Shown: positions 8,712-17,614, counted from the stretch's first letter. The stretch: 64,000 nt of DNA from Methylotuvimicrobium buryatense 5G (GCF_000341735.1 NZ_KB455575.1:1453422-1517421), one strand, 5' to 3'. Notes: generated by a model not told the origin, from the sequence alone. Program-made: numbers and translations.

Positions 8712-9965
8712 ATGAAATTAATTATAAAACTATTGTTCTCATCGCTTTTGGTTTTTCTGGTCCTGACTATCACCTTACTGGTGCTAGTCGTGGAAGACAA
8801 ACCCAAGCTAAGAGCAAGACCTGATATCACCCCCGAGCAAATAGCTAGAGGAAAACAAATTTTTGTAGAAAACGACCCGCGACGCCTAGCAACCGGCACG
8901 ATAGCAAGAGCCAGCATTGAACAGAGAGACCTGGACCTAGCCGTCAATTATTTCGTCAATCAATATTTCGGCGGCGTTGCCGGTTTAACAATCAAACAAG
9001 ATCGAGCCATCATTGAAAGCACTCTAAAACTACCTTCAAACCCACTGGGCAATTATTTAAACTTAACAATCGAACTCAAGCAAACACATAGTCTTCCTGA
9101 AATCGACCATCTATCGTTGGGCAAATTAAGAATACCCGGACTTATAGCAAATAATTTAAGCAAAAGTATCTACAGCCTTATGCTGCCGGATGCCGATTGG
9201 AAGGCGCTTCAAGCCATGATCAGAAAGGTCAGATTCATCAACAAACGAATGATCGTGACTTATAAATGGCATGAAAATTTACCGACCAAACTCAGCGGCG
9301 CTCTTTTACCCGAACAAGAACAGCATCGAATTGAAGTTTATCAGCAACGTTTGGTAATGCTAACACGCCCCTCCAAAAAGCACTTGAGTTTAACCGAGCT
9401 CACGCAACCCTTATTTCAATTGGCAAACGAACGCAGTCGCCGAAGCGACCCGATTGGTGAAAACCGTGCCGTCATTCTGGTGCTAACGTTATACGCCAAC
9501 CGTTTAACGCTTAATAAAATCATTCCTTCACTAAAAAGCCAATATCGTCCGATTTGGCGAACCGTGACTCTCAATCAACGCAACGATTTAAGCAAACATT
9601 ATTTAGTATCGGCTACGCTTGCAGCCTATGCCGGCACGCCATTGGCCGACGCCATAGGATTATATAAAGAACTGGAAGATTCGAGAGGCGGCAGCGGCTT
9701 TTCATTCATCGATATGACCGCCAATCGGGCCGGCACGCTCATGGGCGAGCTCGCCGTGCAAAATCAATCGCAAGCCAGAAAAATTCAAGATTTTATGAGC
9801 ACGGCCCAAGAGCGCGACATCATCCCGAAAACAGCCGACTTACCCGAATATCTTGCAGAACAGGAATTTAATCGACTCTACGGCGGTTTAGAAGGCCCCG
9901 CCTATCAGAAAATGATGCAAAAAATAGAGCATCGAATCGCCCAATTACCGATTAACAAACAATAA
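8712..9965 (+). CDS. Conserved-looking membrane-anchored protein, function unknown
   Basis: A 417-residue protein, not recognised. It opens with a hydrophobic anchor (about residues 4-27, LLFSSLLVFLVLTITLLVLV) and then a long hydrophilic body expected outside the cytoplasm. There is a short ITPEQIARGKQIF segment near residue 40, which resembles the start of cytochrome-type domains, but no CxxCH is present. The centre and C-terminal part are helix-rich, with a YLVSATLAAYAGTPLADAIG stretch and a GGSGFSFIDMTANRAGT stretch that looks like a small-residue active or binding loop. Its neighbours are hpnR (divergent) and the sterol reductase (convergent). It is shared with neither operon, so a lipid role is only a guess. 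Confidence 0.7.
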   Translation: MKLIIKLLFSSLLVFLVLTITLLVLVVEDKPKLRARPDITPEQIARGKQIFVENDPRRLATGTIARASIEQRDLDLAVNYFVNQYFGGVAGLTIKQDRAIIESTLKLPSNPLGNYLNLTIELKQTHSLPEIDHLSLGKLRIPGLIANNLSKSIYSLMLPDADWKALQAMIRKVRFINKRMIVTYKWHENLPTKLSGALLPEQEQHRIEVYQQRLVMLTRPSKKHLSLTELTQPLFQLANERSRRSDPIGENRAVILVLTLYANRLTLNKIIPSLKSQYRPIWRTVTLNQRNDLSKHYLVSATLAAYAGTPLADAIGLYKELEDSRGGSGFSFIDMTANRAGTLMGELAVQNQSQARKIQDFMSTAQERDIIPKTADLPEYLAEQEFNRLYGGLEGPAYQKMMQKIEHRIAQLPINKQ

Positions 9966-9998
9966 ACAGAGCTCCGATTTCTATTCGCCGTCCCAATA

Positions 9999-10149
9999 GC
10001 ATTAAATTAAGCCGTTCGTGGTGAGTCTGTCGAACCATGGATGGCTTAATTTATCGACTCGGACGCCTCCATTCCCCTTCGACAAGACTCTCCTGAGCGC
10101 AGCCGAAGGGCCCAAGACGAACGGAAAAGTCCTTTTTACTTAATGGCAT
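9999..10149. repeat. Family P interspersed repeat (TTCGACAGGCTCAGGGCGAA type)
   Basis: About 150 bp, bounded by GCATTAAATTAAGCC and a degenerate inverted TTACTTAATGGC. It contains CCGTTCGTGGTGAGTCTGTC and a matching CCTTCGACAAGACTC arm. It is a diverged copy of the element at 49543-49676, lying between convergent genes. Confidence 0.75.
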
Positions 10150-10160
10150 TGCGTTCTCCG

Positions 10161-10196
10161 TCACCCGCGCACCGAATTTTGATCTACGATGGGTAT
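10161..10196 (+). repeat. Family T right-end remnant
   Basis: Carries only the right terminal part, GCACCGAATTTTGATCTACG followed by ATGGGTAT. It ends 14 nt past the stop of the sterol reductase gene. Confidence 0.6.
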
Positions 10197-10210
10197 GTAT
10201 CGCGAAATCC

Positions 10211-11494
10211 TTAGTAAATTTTTGGCACGATACGCCAAGGCACCTTTTTCCGGTATTGCAACCAATCTTCGCCGTACTTCGCCAAGCACATCGCATCATC
10301 GCGCTTTTCTCTATGCAGAAGCAAAATGGTGAAATATACGATATGGAAATAAGGTATGGGGCTACCGAAAGCAGCGGGCAAACACCACGAGAGTGCAATC
10401 ATTAAATCGCCGAAGTAATTCATGTGACGAGCAATGCCCCACCAACCGGAAGTCAGTAATAATGAACCTTGCTTGGTTTTGATATATTTTGCCGGCTTCC
10501 CCCACACGATCCGGTTTGGATCGCGCCGAAAATGATGCTTTTGGATATTGGCGCCCCGAAAAATTGTATAACCGGCCAAATTCAAAGCCACAATAGCAAT
10601 AATGCCCCATACGGGCAGGTCATGGGTATGATGGACCAAATACTGAGCCTGTAAGGTATAGGTAAAAGGCAGCCACACCAAGTCGCCCCAACAAAGCATC
10701 CAGCCAAACTTCTCATGCTTGATATCCCAAGTCGTCAGGACGGCTTCTTCATGAATAAAGTAATCGATCAAATAAAAACTTTGAAACCCCACCACCAGTA
10801 ACATCGGGACAGTCACCGTGCCGTGCAATTCATACTGTTTGGCCGCCATCGAAAGATTCATCAGTAACCAAAAAATCATGCCGGGGCGGGCTTCGCAAAA
10901 CAGCTTGAGATCAAGAGATCCAATCCGTGGGTTAAGCGCCGTTCCCATGAAATAATCATAAAAAGGACGTCCGGTCGGCCGCTCCCATTGCTTCCCGTTT
11001 AAGCCCCAAAAATAGAGAAAACCCGCAAAAACAAAGGTAAAAATATTCACTACAGTAAGCAATGGGCCGAGTTGGTCATACAAAATGGTAGCGTCCAACC
11101 ACCCCATCGTTACCAAACCGAACACCACGGCCAGGGTAAAAAGGAAAGAAAATATTCCATTCATCCGATAATCGAGCCGACTGCCGTCAGGCAATTTCAT
11201 GCCTTGAACGGTCGGACCAGGCGCCCAAACCTGCAACGCGGCCTGACCTAAAAACCAAGCCGCGTAAAGGCCTGCGGCTTGCCAGGTCGGCGGCGAAACA
11301 TGAGACCAAAACCGCCGCCAAGCCTCCGCGTCGCTAGTGAAGATCAGCTCGCCTTGGTAATAAGTGACGCAAATCCACAAATAATAGACCAGTGGCGGCA
11401 ACGCTATCATGAGCACAAGCCAGGAAAAGCCGAAACCGTATTTCTGACGAACCGCATCCGCGGCCGCATTGTCTCTCGATTCTTGTTCACTCAT
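10211..11494 (-). CDS. Sterol C-14 (delta-14) reductase, ERG4/ERG24 family
   Basis: A 427-residue integral membrane protein with about eight to ten hydrophobic segments. It matches the ERG4/ERG24 sterol reductase family, which reduces ring or side-chain double bonds with NADPH. The conserved C-terminal signatures are clear: LLTSGWWGIARHMNYFGDL, then YFHIVYFTILLLHREKRD, and the closing KYGEDWLQYRKKVPWRIVPKIY. A few methanotrophs are known to make lanosterol-derived sterols in which C-14 demethylation leaves a delta-14 double bond, so a delta-14 reductase is the best assignment; delta-7 or delta-24(28) reductases belong to the same family. A strong AAGGAG precedes the ATG. It is the second gene of an operon with the ERG2-like gene, 19 bp away. 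No cyclase, epoxidase or CYP51 is in the window. Confidence 0.88.
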   Translation of the reverse strand: MSEQESRDNAAADAVRQKYGFGFSWLVLMIALPPLVYYLWICVTYYQGELIFTSDAEAWRRFWSHVSPPTWQAAGLYAAWFLGQAALQVWAPGPTVQGMKLPDGSRLDYRMNGIFSFLFTLAVVFGLVTMGWLDATILYDQLGPLLTVVNIFTFVFAGFLYFWGLNGKQWERPTGRPFYDYFMGTALNPRIGSLDLKLFCEARPGMIFWLLMNLSMAAKQYELHGTVTVPMLLVVGFQSFYLIDYFIHEEAVLTTWDIKHEKFGWMLCWGDLVWLPFTYTLQAQYLVHHTHDLPVWGIIAIVALNLAGYTIFRGANIQKHHFRRDPNRIVWGKPAKYIKTKQGSLLLTSGWWGIARHMNYFGDLMIALSWCLPAAFGSPIPYFHIVYFTILLLHREKRDDAMCLAKYGEDWLQYRKKVPWRIVPKIY

Positions 11495-11513
11495 TATCCG
11501 CTCCTTTTCAGCA

Positions 11514-12083
11514 TTAGAACTTCTGATTGACTATCAGCTCCCGTAGCGCCATTTTGCCGTATAACCAAACTGTCTCGGCCAAGGTCGTCCCATCGACGGC
11601 ACTGAATACCACATCGCCTAAAATAAGCGGAAAAGCGGATGGTATGAATCCTCGACCATATTCCAACATCCAAGCCGATTCAGGGATTTTAAACCCATTG
11701 ACGCTACCACGTTCCAGAACGGTATGATCGCCCGGCCCTGCCACTTCGCGTACTCCACAACGGTCTTTCCGATAAGTCCAAACCTCACCGGCCATAAAAA
11801 AATCATGAATCTCCATACGGTAGCGACCGGAAAAGCCTTCCGTACCCACCGGCGTTCCGAAGATGATCAGATATTCAGTGAAAGATGCATGGAGTATCGT
11901 CATCACACCGGTCGCGCCCGCCGTCAAGCTGAATAGCCATCGGCGATTTGGATTGGAATCGACGTGATTGGGATAGGCCCGGGAGGTTTCTTCCACTATC
12001 ACGCTCACCATTTCGTCGTGGGGCTTTCCGATTCCTTGCAGAGCAATCTCATGAAGACGATCGATATCGAATATATAACTCAC
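11514..12083 (-). CDS. ERG2 / sigma-1-receptor-like sterol isomerase
   Basis: A 189-residue protein that aligns along its length with the ERG2/sigma-1 receptor family (fungal sterol C-8 isomerase, animal sigma-1 receptor). Seen in order: YIFDIDRLHEIA, the WLFSLTAG strand, MTILHASFTEYLIIFGT (residues 61-77), GTEGFSGRY, EIHDFFMAGE, PGDHTVLERG and WMLEYGRGFIPS. D94 and E141 stand where the paired acidic residues of the sigma-1 ligand pocket (D126, E172) lie. The GTG at 12083 is chosen because AAAGGAGGA lies just before it; an ATG further upstream would read into a repeat. From this start the protein lacks the N-terminal membrane helix of eukaryotic members. It is co-transcribed with the delta-14 reductase, so a role moving the sterol ring-B/C double bond is inferred. 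Confidence 0.88.
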   Translation of the reverse strand: MSYIFDIDRLHEIALQGIGKPHDEMVSVIVEETSRAYPNHVDSNPNRRWLFSLTAGATGVMTILHASFTEYLIIFGTPVGTEGFSGRYRMEIHDFFMAGEVWTYRKDRCGVREVAGPGDHTVLERGSVNGFKIPESAWMLEYGRGFIPSAFPLILGDVVFSAVDGTTLAETVWLYGKMALRELIVNQKF

Positions 12084-12133
12084 TGACTTCCTCCTTTGTC
12101 GAGCACGGCGGATGTTAAGGAATATACACGAAC

Positions 12134-12294
12134 TATACCCTTTGCTAGTCAAATTTCGGCGTCGGGGTGCCCGTCAAAGGACGCCGTGAATACGTCCATG
12201 TAGGCTCTATGCCAGCTCCATGCTGGCAAAGCCTTTGTCGGACACCCAGGCGCCTCCTCAGGCACTGCCGAAATTTGAAGTGCGAAAGGTATAT
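12134..12294 (-). repeat. Family T interspersed repeat
   Basis: A complete reverse-oriented copy from TATACCCTTTGCTAGTCAAA to TGCGAAAGGTATA, with core hairpin GCCAGCTCCATGCTGGC. It starts 50 bp upstream of the ERG2-like start codon, in what should be that operon's promoter region. Confidence 0.85.
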
Positions 12295-12363
12295 AACGGG
12301 AATAACTTTCCGAAACAGTAACGTTGATGGGGCCTGGTAATCACCACGGCAAATGAAAGTACG

Positions 12364-12495
12364 AGTCGATAAGTTAAGCCGTCCATGGTTCGACAGACTC
12401 ACCACGAACGACTTAACTTAATGGCAGCGAACGCTAGGTGTAGGACCGAGAACCCTAAGCGCCCGCACTGCCGGAATTTGAAGTGCGAAAGGTAT
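12364..12495. repeat. Half family P element followed by a family T end remnant
   Basis: 12364-12426 is a half copy of family P (AAGTTAAGCCGTCCATGG ... CTTAACTTAATGGCAG). 12461-12495 is a family T end (CACTGCCGGAATTTGAAG then TGCGAAAGGTATA), only 3 nt from the stop of the minus-strand gene at 12499. Confidence 0.65.
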
Positions 12496-12498
12496 AGC

Positions 12499-14745
12499 TT
12501 ATTTCCAAACACTCATAATGCTAGTGAAATCGTCCGTCCATGAACGAGCATCGGCATAATGAGGCACTCTTTGCCAATTATTCTGCAAGTCGGCATTGAC
12601 CAAAGGCGTGAGGTCCGCCTCATTTCTAGCCAAAATAGCCCAATCCGATCGATAGACAAAAGGAATGTTTTGCTCAGGCCTGAATTCTTGCAACAACAGC
12701 GTCAATCCCAATTTTTCCGCATGATCCGCCAACACCTTCTTCAGCTCCAGATAACGATTGGAAATGTGAAAAACCAACAAACCGTGATTTTCCAACCTGG
12801 AAAAATACAACTCCAAAGCTTCCTTGGTAAGCAAATGGGTCGGTATCGAATCCGAAGTAAACGCGTCGATAACCAATAAATCAAAAGGATTCGGTTGATT
12901 TTCCAATGTGATTCTGGCGTCCCCGACTTGAATATCGTAACCGCTGATACAATCCGTTAAATAAGTAAAATACTCGGGGTTCGTTGCGATCTGCACAACG
13001 GCCGGATCGAGTTCGAAAAATGTCCAGTGTTGAGATGCTTTGGCGTAACCGGCCATCTCTCCGGCTCCAAGACCGACAACGCCGATCCGCCAAGCGTTAT
13101 TTCGGTTGTTGTAATTACCAAAAATGGAGCCTAAAGGCCCTTGCGGACTGTAATATCCGTTCGGCGTACATTGTCGATTGACATCGTTCAGTAACTGCAA
13201 GCCATGCCGAGTTGTACCGCTATAAATTTCATGCAATGTGTGCGTAGTATTGTCGACATTGAGATCCGAAATTTTCTTGACCGACAATACGCCATAAAAA
13301 TTTCGGCTTTGATGCAAGAGCTGGTCTCCGCCTTGATGCTTTTCCGGCGCTGCGCAGGACAATACCAACAGCCCAACCAGGGGAAAATACAACGAATTTT
13401 TTTTAAATAGAAAGTAAGCGGCGCCCATTAGAGCAATGATCGCAAAACTGATGAGAAATGCATCGTCCAGTTGTTTGACGCTGATCGATAAAATAACCGC
13501 GAAGGTAATCAAATAAGCGCTAAAGATAATTTTCGCCAAATGTTCCTTAACATACTGACCAAAGCCATTGATTGGGTTCAAAAGCAATGCGCAAACGATC
13601 ATAAGCGGGTATTCGTAAATCGAGCTGAATATAAATGGCGCGACAAAGCTATTAAAAATACCGCCGAGCATGCCGCCGAAGGACATGACTAAATAATACT
13701 GAGTCAGATAGTCTGTCGAGGGGCGTTTCTTGGCTAACTCGCCATGACAGACCATGATGCATAAAAAGAAAATGAATAAATGAATAAATAATTCGATTGA
13801 AAAAGAAGCCAGTTTTTGATTCGAAAAATAGTAAATCAAAAATGGTGCAACCAGCCAGGGCTGTATCAATAATATTTTTCTATGAATCGCCGCACCGTAG
13901 CCGGAAAAGACCAGAATGAATGAGAATAAATACAAGGCTAAAGGAATAACCCATAACAGCGGCACCGTGGCGATATCGATGCTGATGAAATTAGTCGTGC
14001 CCAATAATAAACTGGAAGGCACAAACGCCAATAATAACCATTGAATTTGTAATTTCAGCTCGGGCTTTTCGACTAGATTAACCTGCGATGCCTTATTGAC
14101 TGCAGGCTGAAAATGCTGCTGTTTTAGAATTAGCATACACAATGAAATCAAGCCTATCAGTACAAGAAAACCCGCACTCCAATATTGCTGTTGCTGACTA
14201 ATACCGATGGCGGGCTCCAGTAAAAAAGGATAGCTCAATAACGCAATCAAACTACCGGCATTACTGGCGATCGAAAGATAGTAAGGATCGTTACTGGTTT
14301 GATGGCCGATTTTTGAGAACCACTTTTGCAATAGGGGCGAGTTAGTGGACAACACGAAAAACGGCAAGCCTATCGACACGAATAAAGTCGACAACAACCA
14401 AATACTGGGATTTTCCGAACTGGGCGGCCGGCTACCCTCAGGGATACTTACCGGAAGGAAATAAAGGCTGATAAGCAGTATCGAAAGATGGATGGCAAGA
14501 TGTTTTCGATAACCAAAGCGAGTGGAAAGAAAATGGGCATAGAGATAACCCAGAAAGAGGATGCTCTGATAAAACACCATACAGGTATTCCATACGGATG
14601 CAGAGCCGCCTAATAAAGGCAAAAGCGCTTTCCCAAACATCGGTTGTAAAACAAACATTAAAGAAGCACTGCTGAATAACGTCAACGCGAACAAGAATAT
14701 AGGAAAATTATCGCGTCTGATTTCACTATGATGTGTAATGTCCAT
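12499..14745 (-). CDS. Membrane-fused spermidine synthase-like protein
   Basis: A 748-residue fusion of an N-terminal multi-spanning membrane region (about residues 15-470, ten or more hydrophobic segments) with a C-terminal methyltransferase-fold domain like spermidine synthases. In the latter, IGVVGLGAGEMAGYA is the nucleotide or aminopropyl-donor glycine loop, TFFELDPAVVQIA supplies the acidic residue, and LLVIDAFTSDSIPTHLLTKEAL is the family's catalytic aspartate segment. Such fusions are widespread in bacteria and mostly uncharacterised; polyamine synthesis is not proven for them. It is monocistronic on the minus strand, flanked by repeats downstream and a 580-bp gap upstream. Confidence 0.8.
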   Translation of the reverse strand: MDITHHSEIRRDNFPIFLFALTLFSSASLMFVLQPMFGKALLPLLGGSASVWNTCMVFYQSILFLGYLYAHFLSTRFGYRKHLAIHLSILLISLYFLPVSIPEGSRPPSSENPSIWLLSTLFVSIGLPFFVLSTNSPLLQKWFSKIGHQTSNDPYYLSIASNAGSLIALLSYPFLLEPAIGISQQQQYWSAGFLVLIGLISLCMLILKQQHFQPAVNKASQVNLVEKPELKLQIQWLLLAFVPSSLLLGTTNFISIDIATVPLLWVIPLALYLFSFILVFSGYGAAIHRKILLIQPWLVAPFLIYYFSNQKLASFSIELFIHLFIFFLCIMVCHGELAKKRPSTDYLTQYYLVMSFGGMLGGIFNSFVAPFIFSSIYEYPLMIVCALLLNPINGFGQYVKEHLAKIIFSAYLITFAVILSISVKQLDDAFLISFAIIALMGAAYFLFKKNSLYFPLVGLLVLSCAAPEKHQGGDQLLHQSRNFYGVLSVKKISDLNVDNTTHTLHEIYSGTTRHGLQLLNDVNRQCTPNGYYSPQGPLGSIFGNYNNRNNAWRIGVVGLGAGEMAGYAKASQHWTFFELDPAVVQIATNPEYFTYLTDCISGYDIQVGDARITLENQPNPFDLLVIDAFTSDSIPTHLLTKEALELYFSRLENHGLLVFHISNRYLELKKVLADHAEKLGLTLLLQEFRPEQNIPFVYRSDWAILARNEADLTPLVNADLQNNWQRVPHYADARSWTDDFTSIMSVWK

Positions 14746-15077
14746 ACGCCCCCCTAAATAACTAAATTTACGATGAAAAATTAAGTTTTGACCGGATTAA
14801 CCTCTAATTTGGCAATAATGATCGACAAGCTTATGGGCGTGTCGGACGAGTATATCTTGACTGCGTTAGTGGGATATTATGATCGATTTCACATTTTTTC
14901 AAGCCCTTGATTAAAAAAACTTACCTTCCCGCACAAAAACAAAATAACTCATTGTTTTTATTGTCTCTAGCTAAGCCGAAACCGAAGCGCTCTTATCCGC
15001 TCCATGGCAATAACCTTAAGACTCTTACGGATAGGGCTTGCATAAAAAAAGCTAAAGCGTTATTTATTTAAGCCTAA
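14746..15077. other. Intergenic, A/T-rich, no gene seen
   Basis: Lies between divergent genes and should hold the promoter of the spermidine synthase-like gene. No confident promoter, gene or hairpin is identified. Confidence 0.4.
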
Positions 15078-15260
15078 AAAGAGCAGTTGGCATGTGTAGT
15101 AGACCGTTCCGTGCTGAGCCAAGTCGAAGTATGAAGGGTCTACTACACTTTCACAGGCTTGGCGAAGCCTCAAACTACCCTTCACCCTTCGACAGAGCCC
15201 TACCGAGCGTAGCCGAAGGGCTCAGGGCGAACGCTAGTTTAAGGCTCTCAACTGCTCTTT
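15078..15260. repeat. Family P-related repeat with its own inverted ends
   Basis: Bounded by a perfect 12-bp inverted pair, AAAGAGCAGTTG at 15078-15089 and CAACTGCTCTTT at 15249-15260. The inside contains two hairpin arms, GTGTAGTAGACC with GGTCTACTACAC and the CCCTTCGACAGAGCCC / GGGCTCAGGGCGAACG type arm of family P. It lies 69 bp upstream of the diheme gene start. Confidence 0.7.
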
Positions 15261-15329
15261 CTAGACTAAAACTCAACCGGCAACACCTCTTTTCTATAAC
15301 AAACCTAACAAATTAAGAGGTAGTAGACT

Positions 15330-16610
15330 ATGAAAACAACACTAATCCTGACAGTTACACTGATTCTCGGTGTCATTGCGTACTTGGCTTACCGTCCCGG
15401 TACTCATGATGCCTCATCGGACTATACCGTTTTCCAGCATGTCGAGGCATGCAAAGCTGAACTTGGAATCACCCGAAAATTGCCGGTACTCTCATGCTTG
15501 GATGGAACACAAGTGCCAATTTATGTCGATAAACAAGAAATTCAAGAAGACAACTGGGAAAAACTACTCTCAAACTCGAAAAGATGCGACAACCCTCACT
15601 GGCTCGGCGGCGATATGGGCTGCTGGACCTACTCGCATTTACAAATTAAGCAACTCGACGACGACAACATCATGGTGCTCAACTGCCGGCAAAAAGGGAA
15701 TCAATTCGAAAAAGATTGGTTTCGAAAATCCAAAGCCAATCTCGGCATGAACCAGCAGCAAAGAAAAGAACGCTTTGAGAAAGCGTCTAGCGCCGAGAAA
15801 ACCGAACTCTATTATCTTTACAATACTTTTAACGATATCGGCATTATCCTTCGGAATACAAAAACAGGAAAAAGTTGTTATCTCACTCAATATGGCGAAG
15901 CAGTGGTCGGTTTTTTACCGCCCCTCGATGCCCCCCTGCCTAGCAAGGACGATTATTTAGATCAATACAATAAGGAGCAAACAAGACCACCGAAAGACTT
16001 TCCGCAGGATCTTTGGTACCGTGATGCCAACCAGGCTTTTAAATCTCCGGCGTTTACCGCGGAAGCCGGTTGCGTTGCCTGCCATAATGCGCACGGTGTC
16101 AAATACAGTCCGTACATTAATTCAAAACACGGCCTACCGGATATTTATACGATGGCGCCTTTACCCTTTTTAGCGGTTGGCAAGCCTTTTCAAAATTTCT
16201 TCAATAATCATAATATTCTCCAGATTACAACCGACCCTATCGATGGCAAACAGCAACTCTGTACTCAGTGCCATAAAATGACGACCTCGGGAACCTGTGG
16301 CTACAGTTTTGAATTTGCCACGGGACATCCCGATAAAACACTGAGTACTTGGCTCACCTCAGGGCCGAATGAAAGAAACTGGATGCCGCCGATTACCGTG
16401 GCCCCGGACGTGATAAAAAAACATGTCGCCGTAATGAAATGCTGTTGCGACAACCCTCAGTCCCAAGGATGCAAAACCCGCAAATTCGGTCCGACACTTG
16501 CCGACCTTCCTAAAGGTTTCCATGAAGGCAAAGGTTGGGTTAGCGGCCAAGAGCCTGGCCTTTGCAAAGACATTATGGAGTCCTACCAATGGAATGCCGA
16601 CAAGTTTTGA
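15330..16610 (+). CDS. Membrane-anchored diheme c-type cytochrome-like protein, unknown
   Basis: A 426-residue protein starting with an uncleaved-looking signal anchor (residues 3-21), so the rest is placed in the periplasm. Two heme c attachment sites are visible, CVACH at 248-252 and CTQCH at 311-315, each in a short cysteine-rich context. The protein has many other cysteines, including C41, C56, C86, C98, C119, C183, C323, C371-C373 in a row and C381, far more than heme binding needs, which suggests several disulfides or a further metal site. No family was recognised. It has a good AGAGG ribosome site and stands alone between repeats. A respiratory or electron-transfer role is inferred from the heme sites only. 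Confidence 0.75.
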   Translation: MKTTLILTVTLILGVIAYLAYRPGTHDASSDYTVFQHVEACKAELGITRKLPVLSCLDGTQVPIYVDKQEIQEDNWEKLLSNSKRCDNPHWLGGDMGCWTYSHLQIKQLDDDNIMVLNCRQKGNQFEKDWFRKSKANLGMNQQQRKERFEKASSAEKTELYYLYNTFNDIGIILRNTKTGKSCYLTQYGEAVVGFLPPLDAPLPSKDDYLDQYNKEQTRPPKDFPQDLWYRDANQAFKSPAFTAEAGCVACHNAHGVKYSPYINSKHGLPDIYTMAPLPFLAVGKPFQNFFNNHNILQITTDPIDGKQQLCTQCHKMTTSGTCGYSFEFATGHPDKTLSTWLTSGPNERNWMPPITVAPDVIKKHVAVMKCCCDNPQSQGCKTRKFGPTLADLPKGFHEGKGWVSGQEPGLCKDIMESYQWNADKF

Positions 16611-16623
16611 TTCCATTCCAAGA

Positions 16624-16780
16624 TATACCTTTCGTACTTCAAAATTCGGCAGGTGACTAAGGAGGCACCGGGATGCTCGACAAAGGCTTTGCCAGCATGG
16701 AGCTGGCATAGAGCATGGACGTATTCACTGCGTCCTTTGACGGGCACCCCGGCGCCGAATTTTGATCAACGATGAGTATA
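16624..16780 (+). repeat. Family T interspersed repeat
   Basis: A complete copy beginning TATACCTTTCGTACTTCAAA and ending AACGATGAGTATA, with core hairpin GCCAGCATGGAGCTGGC. It starts 13 nt after the stop of the diheme gene. Confidence 0.85.
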
Positions 16781-16840
16781 TTAATATTGCATCGATTTTT
16801 AGAGGAAATTAGATGGATTGTTGCTCTTCGTCTAATGCCG

Positions 16841-17320
16841 GATGTCGCTAAAATTAACTTACTGAATTGCCAAACTTCTTTCATTTAGGGCGCGTCGAGG
16901 GCTTCGACATATAAGCAGTGGGTGTCGAGCATCAGTGGTTTTCCCTCGCATAGCGTTAGATGAGGGAAAGCCGAGAATACCACGTTAAAATAAATGGCAT
17001 CGAGATCAAAAAGACTAAAATATGCTGTTACCCAAGCTCCAGCTCTCGTCTTTATACATAAGTATAAATATATCTAATTGTGCAAAAAGTAGCGACCGAG
17101 CGCTAAATTGTTGTGTTGTCCGGAAAGGCTATTGGTGTTTGAGCTTTACTGGCTTCGATAGTCGCGACGAAGGCGTCGCTCCCACAGAGAGCGGCGGACG
17201 CTCTGTGGGAGCGATCCCCCTGATCGCGATCTCGAGGTCGAAAGTGTTAAGTCACAATAAATGGTATCGAGGTCTCATTGGTTAAGGTTGCAAAAGGGTA
17301 ATTTTTGACTGTGTACCGAT
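16841..17320. repeat. Degenerate family R copies
   Basis: Contains scrambled or partial family R sequence: GATGTCGCTAAAATTAACTT at the left, TAAGCAGTGGGTGTCGAGC, then a second piece with GTCGCGACGAAGGCGTCGCT, the hairpin CGCTCCCACAGAG/CTCTGTGGGAGCG, and a right part ending near 17320. It looks like two decayed insertions in one place. No gene is seen here. Confidence 0.6.
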
Positions 17321-17414
17321 GAGAGCTCCAGCTTGGGTAACCTGTTCAGGAAGCTCTAGCTTCCCGCAATCAAGAAAGATTAAACGAGCGAGCGAGATGT
17401 GGGTTGGTCGTTTT

Positions 17415-17574
17415 TATACCTTTCGCACTTCAAATTTCGGCAGTGTCCGAGGAGGCGCAGGGGTGTCCGACAAAGGCTTTGCCGGCATGGAGCTGGCATA
17501 GAGCCTACATGGACGTATTCACGGCGTCCTTTGACGGGCACCCCGGCGCCGAATTTTGATCTACGATGGGTATA
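17415..17574 (+). repeat. Family T interspersed repeat
   Basis: A complete copy, TATACCTTTCGCACTTCAAA to CTACGATGGGTATA, close to the family consensus. Confidence 0.88.
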
Positions 17575-17614
17575 ACTTGATGCGTATGGATGAATGTAAA
17601 GCCGGCCCAAATAT

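Noticed and set aside
12084-12152. Upstream extension of the ERG2-like protein to an ATG at 12152
   Set aside because: It reads into a family T repeat and lacks a ribosome site; the GTG at 12083 has AAAGGAGGA.
12145-12405. Open frames in family T repeats giving MPAPCWQSLCR-like peptides (also near 6569, 16359 and 17380)
   Set aside because: They are translations of a non-coding repeat; no ribosome site, and they break in other copies.
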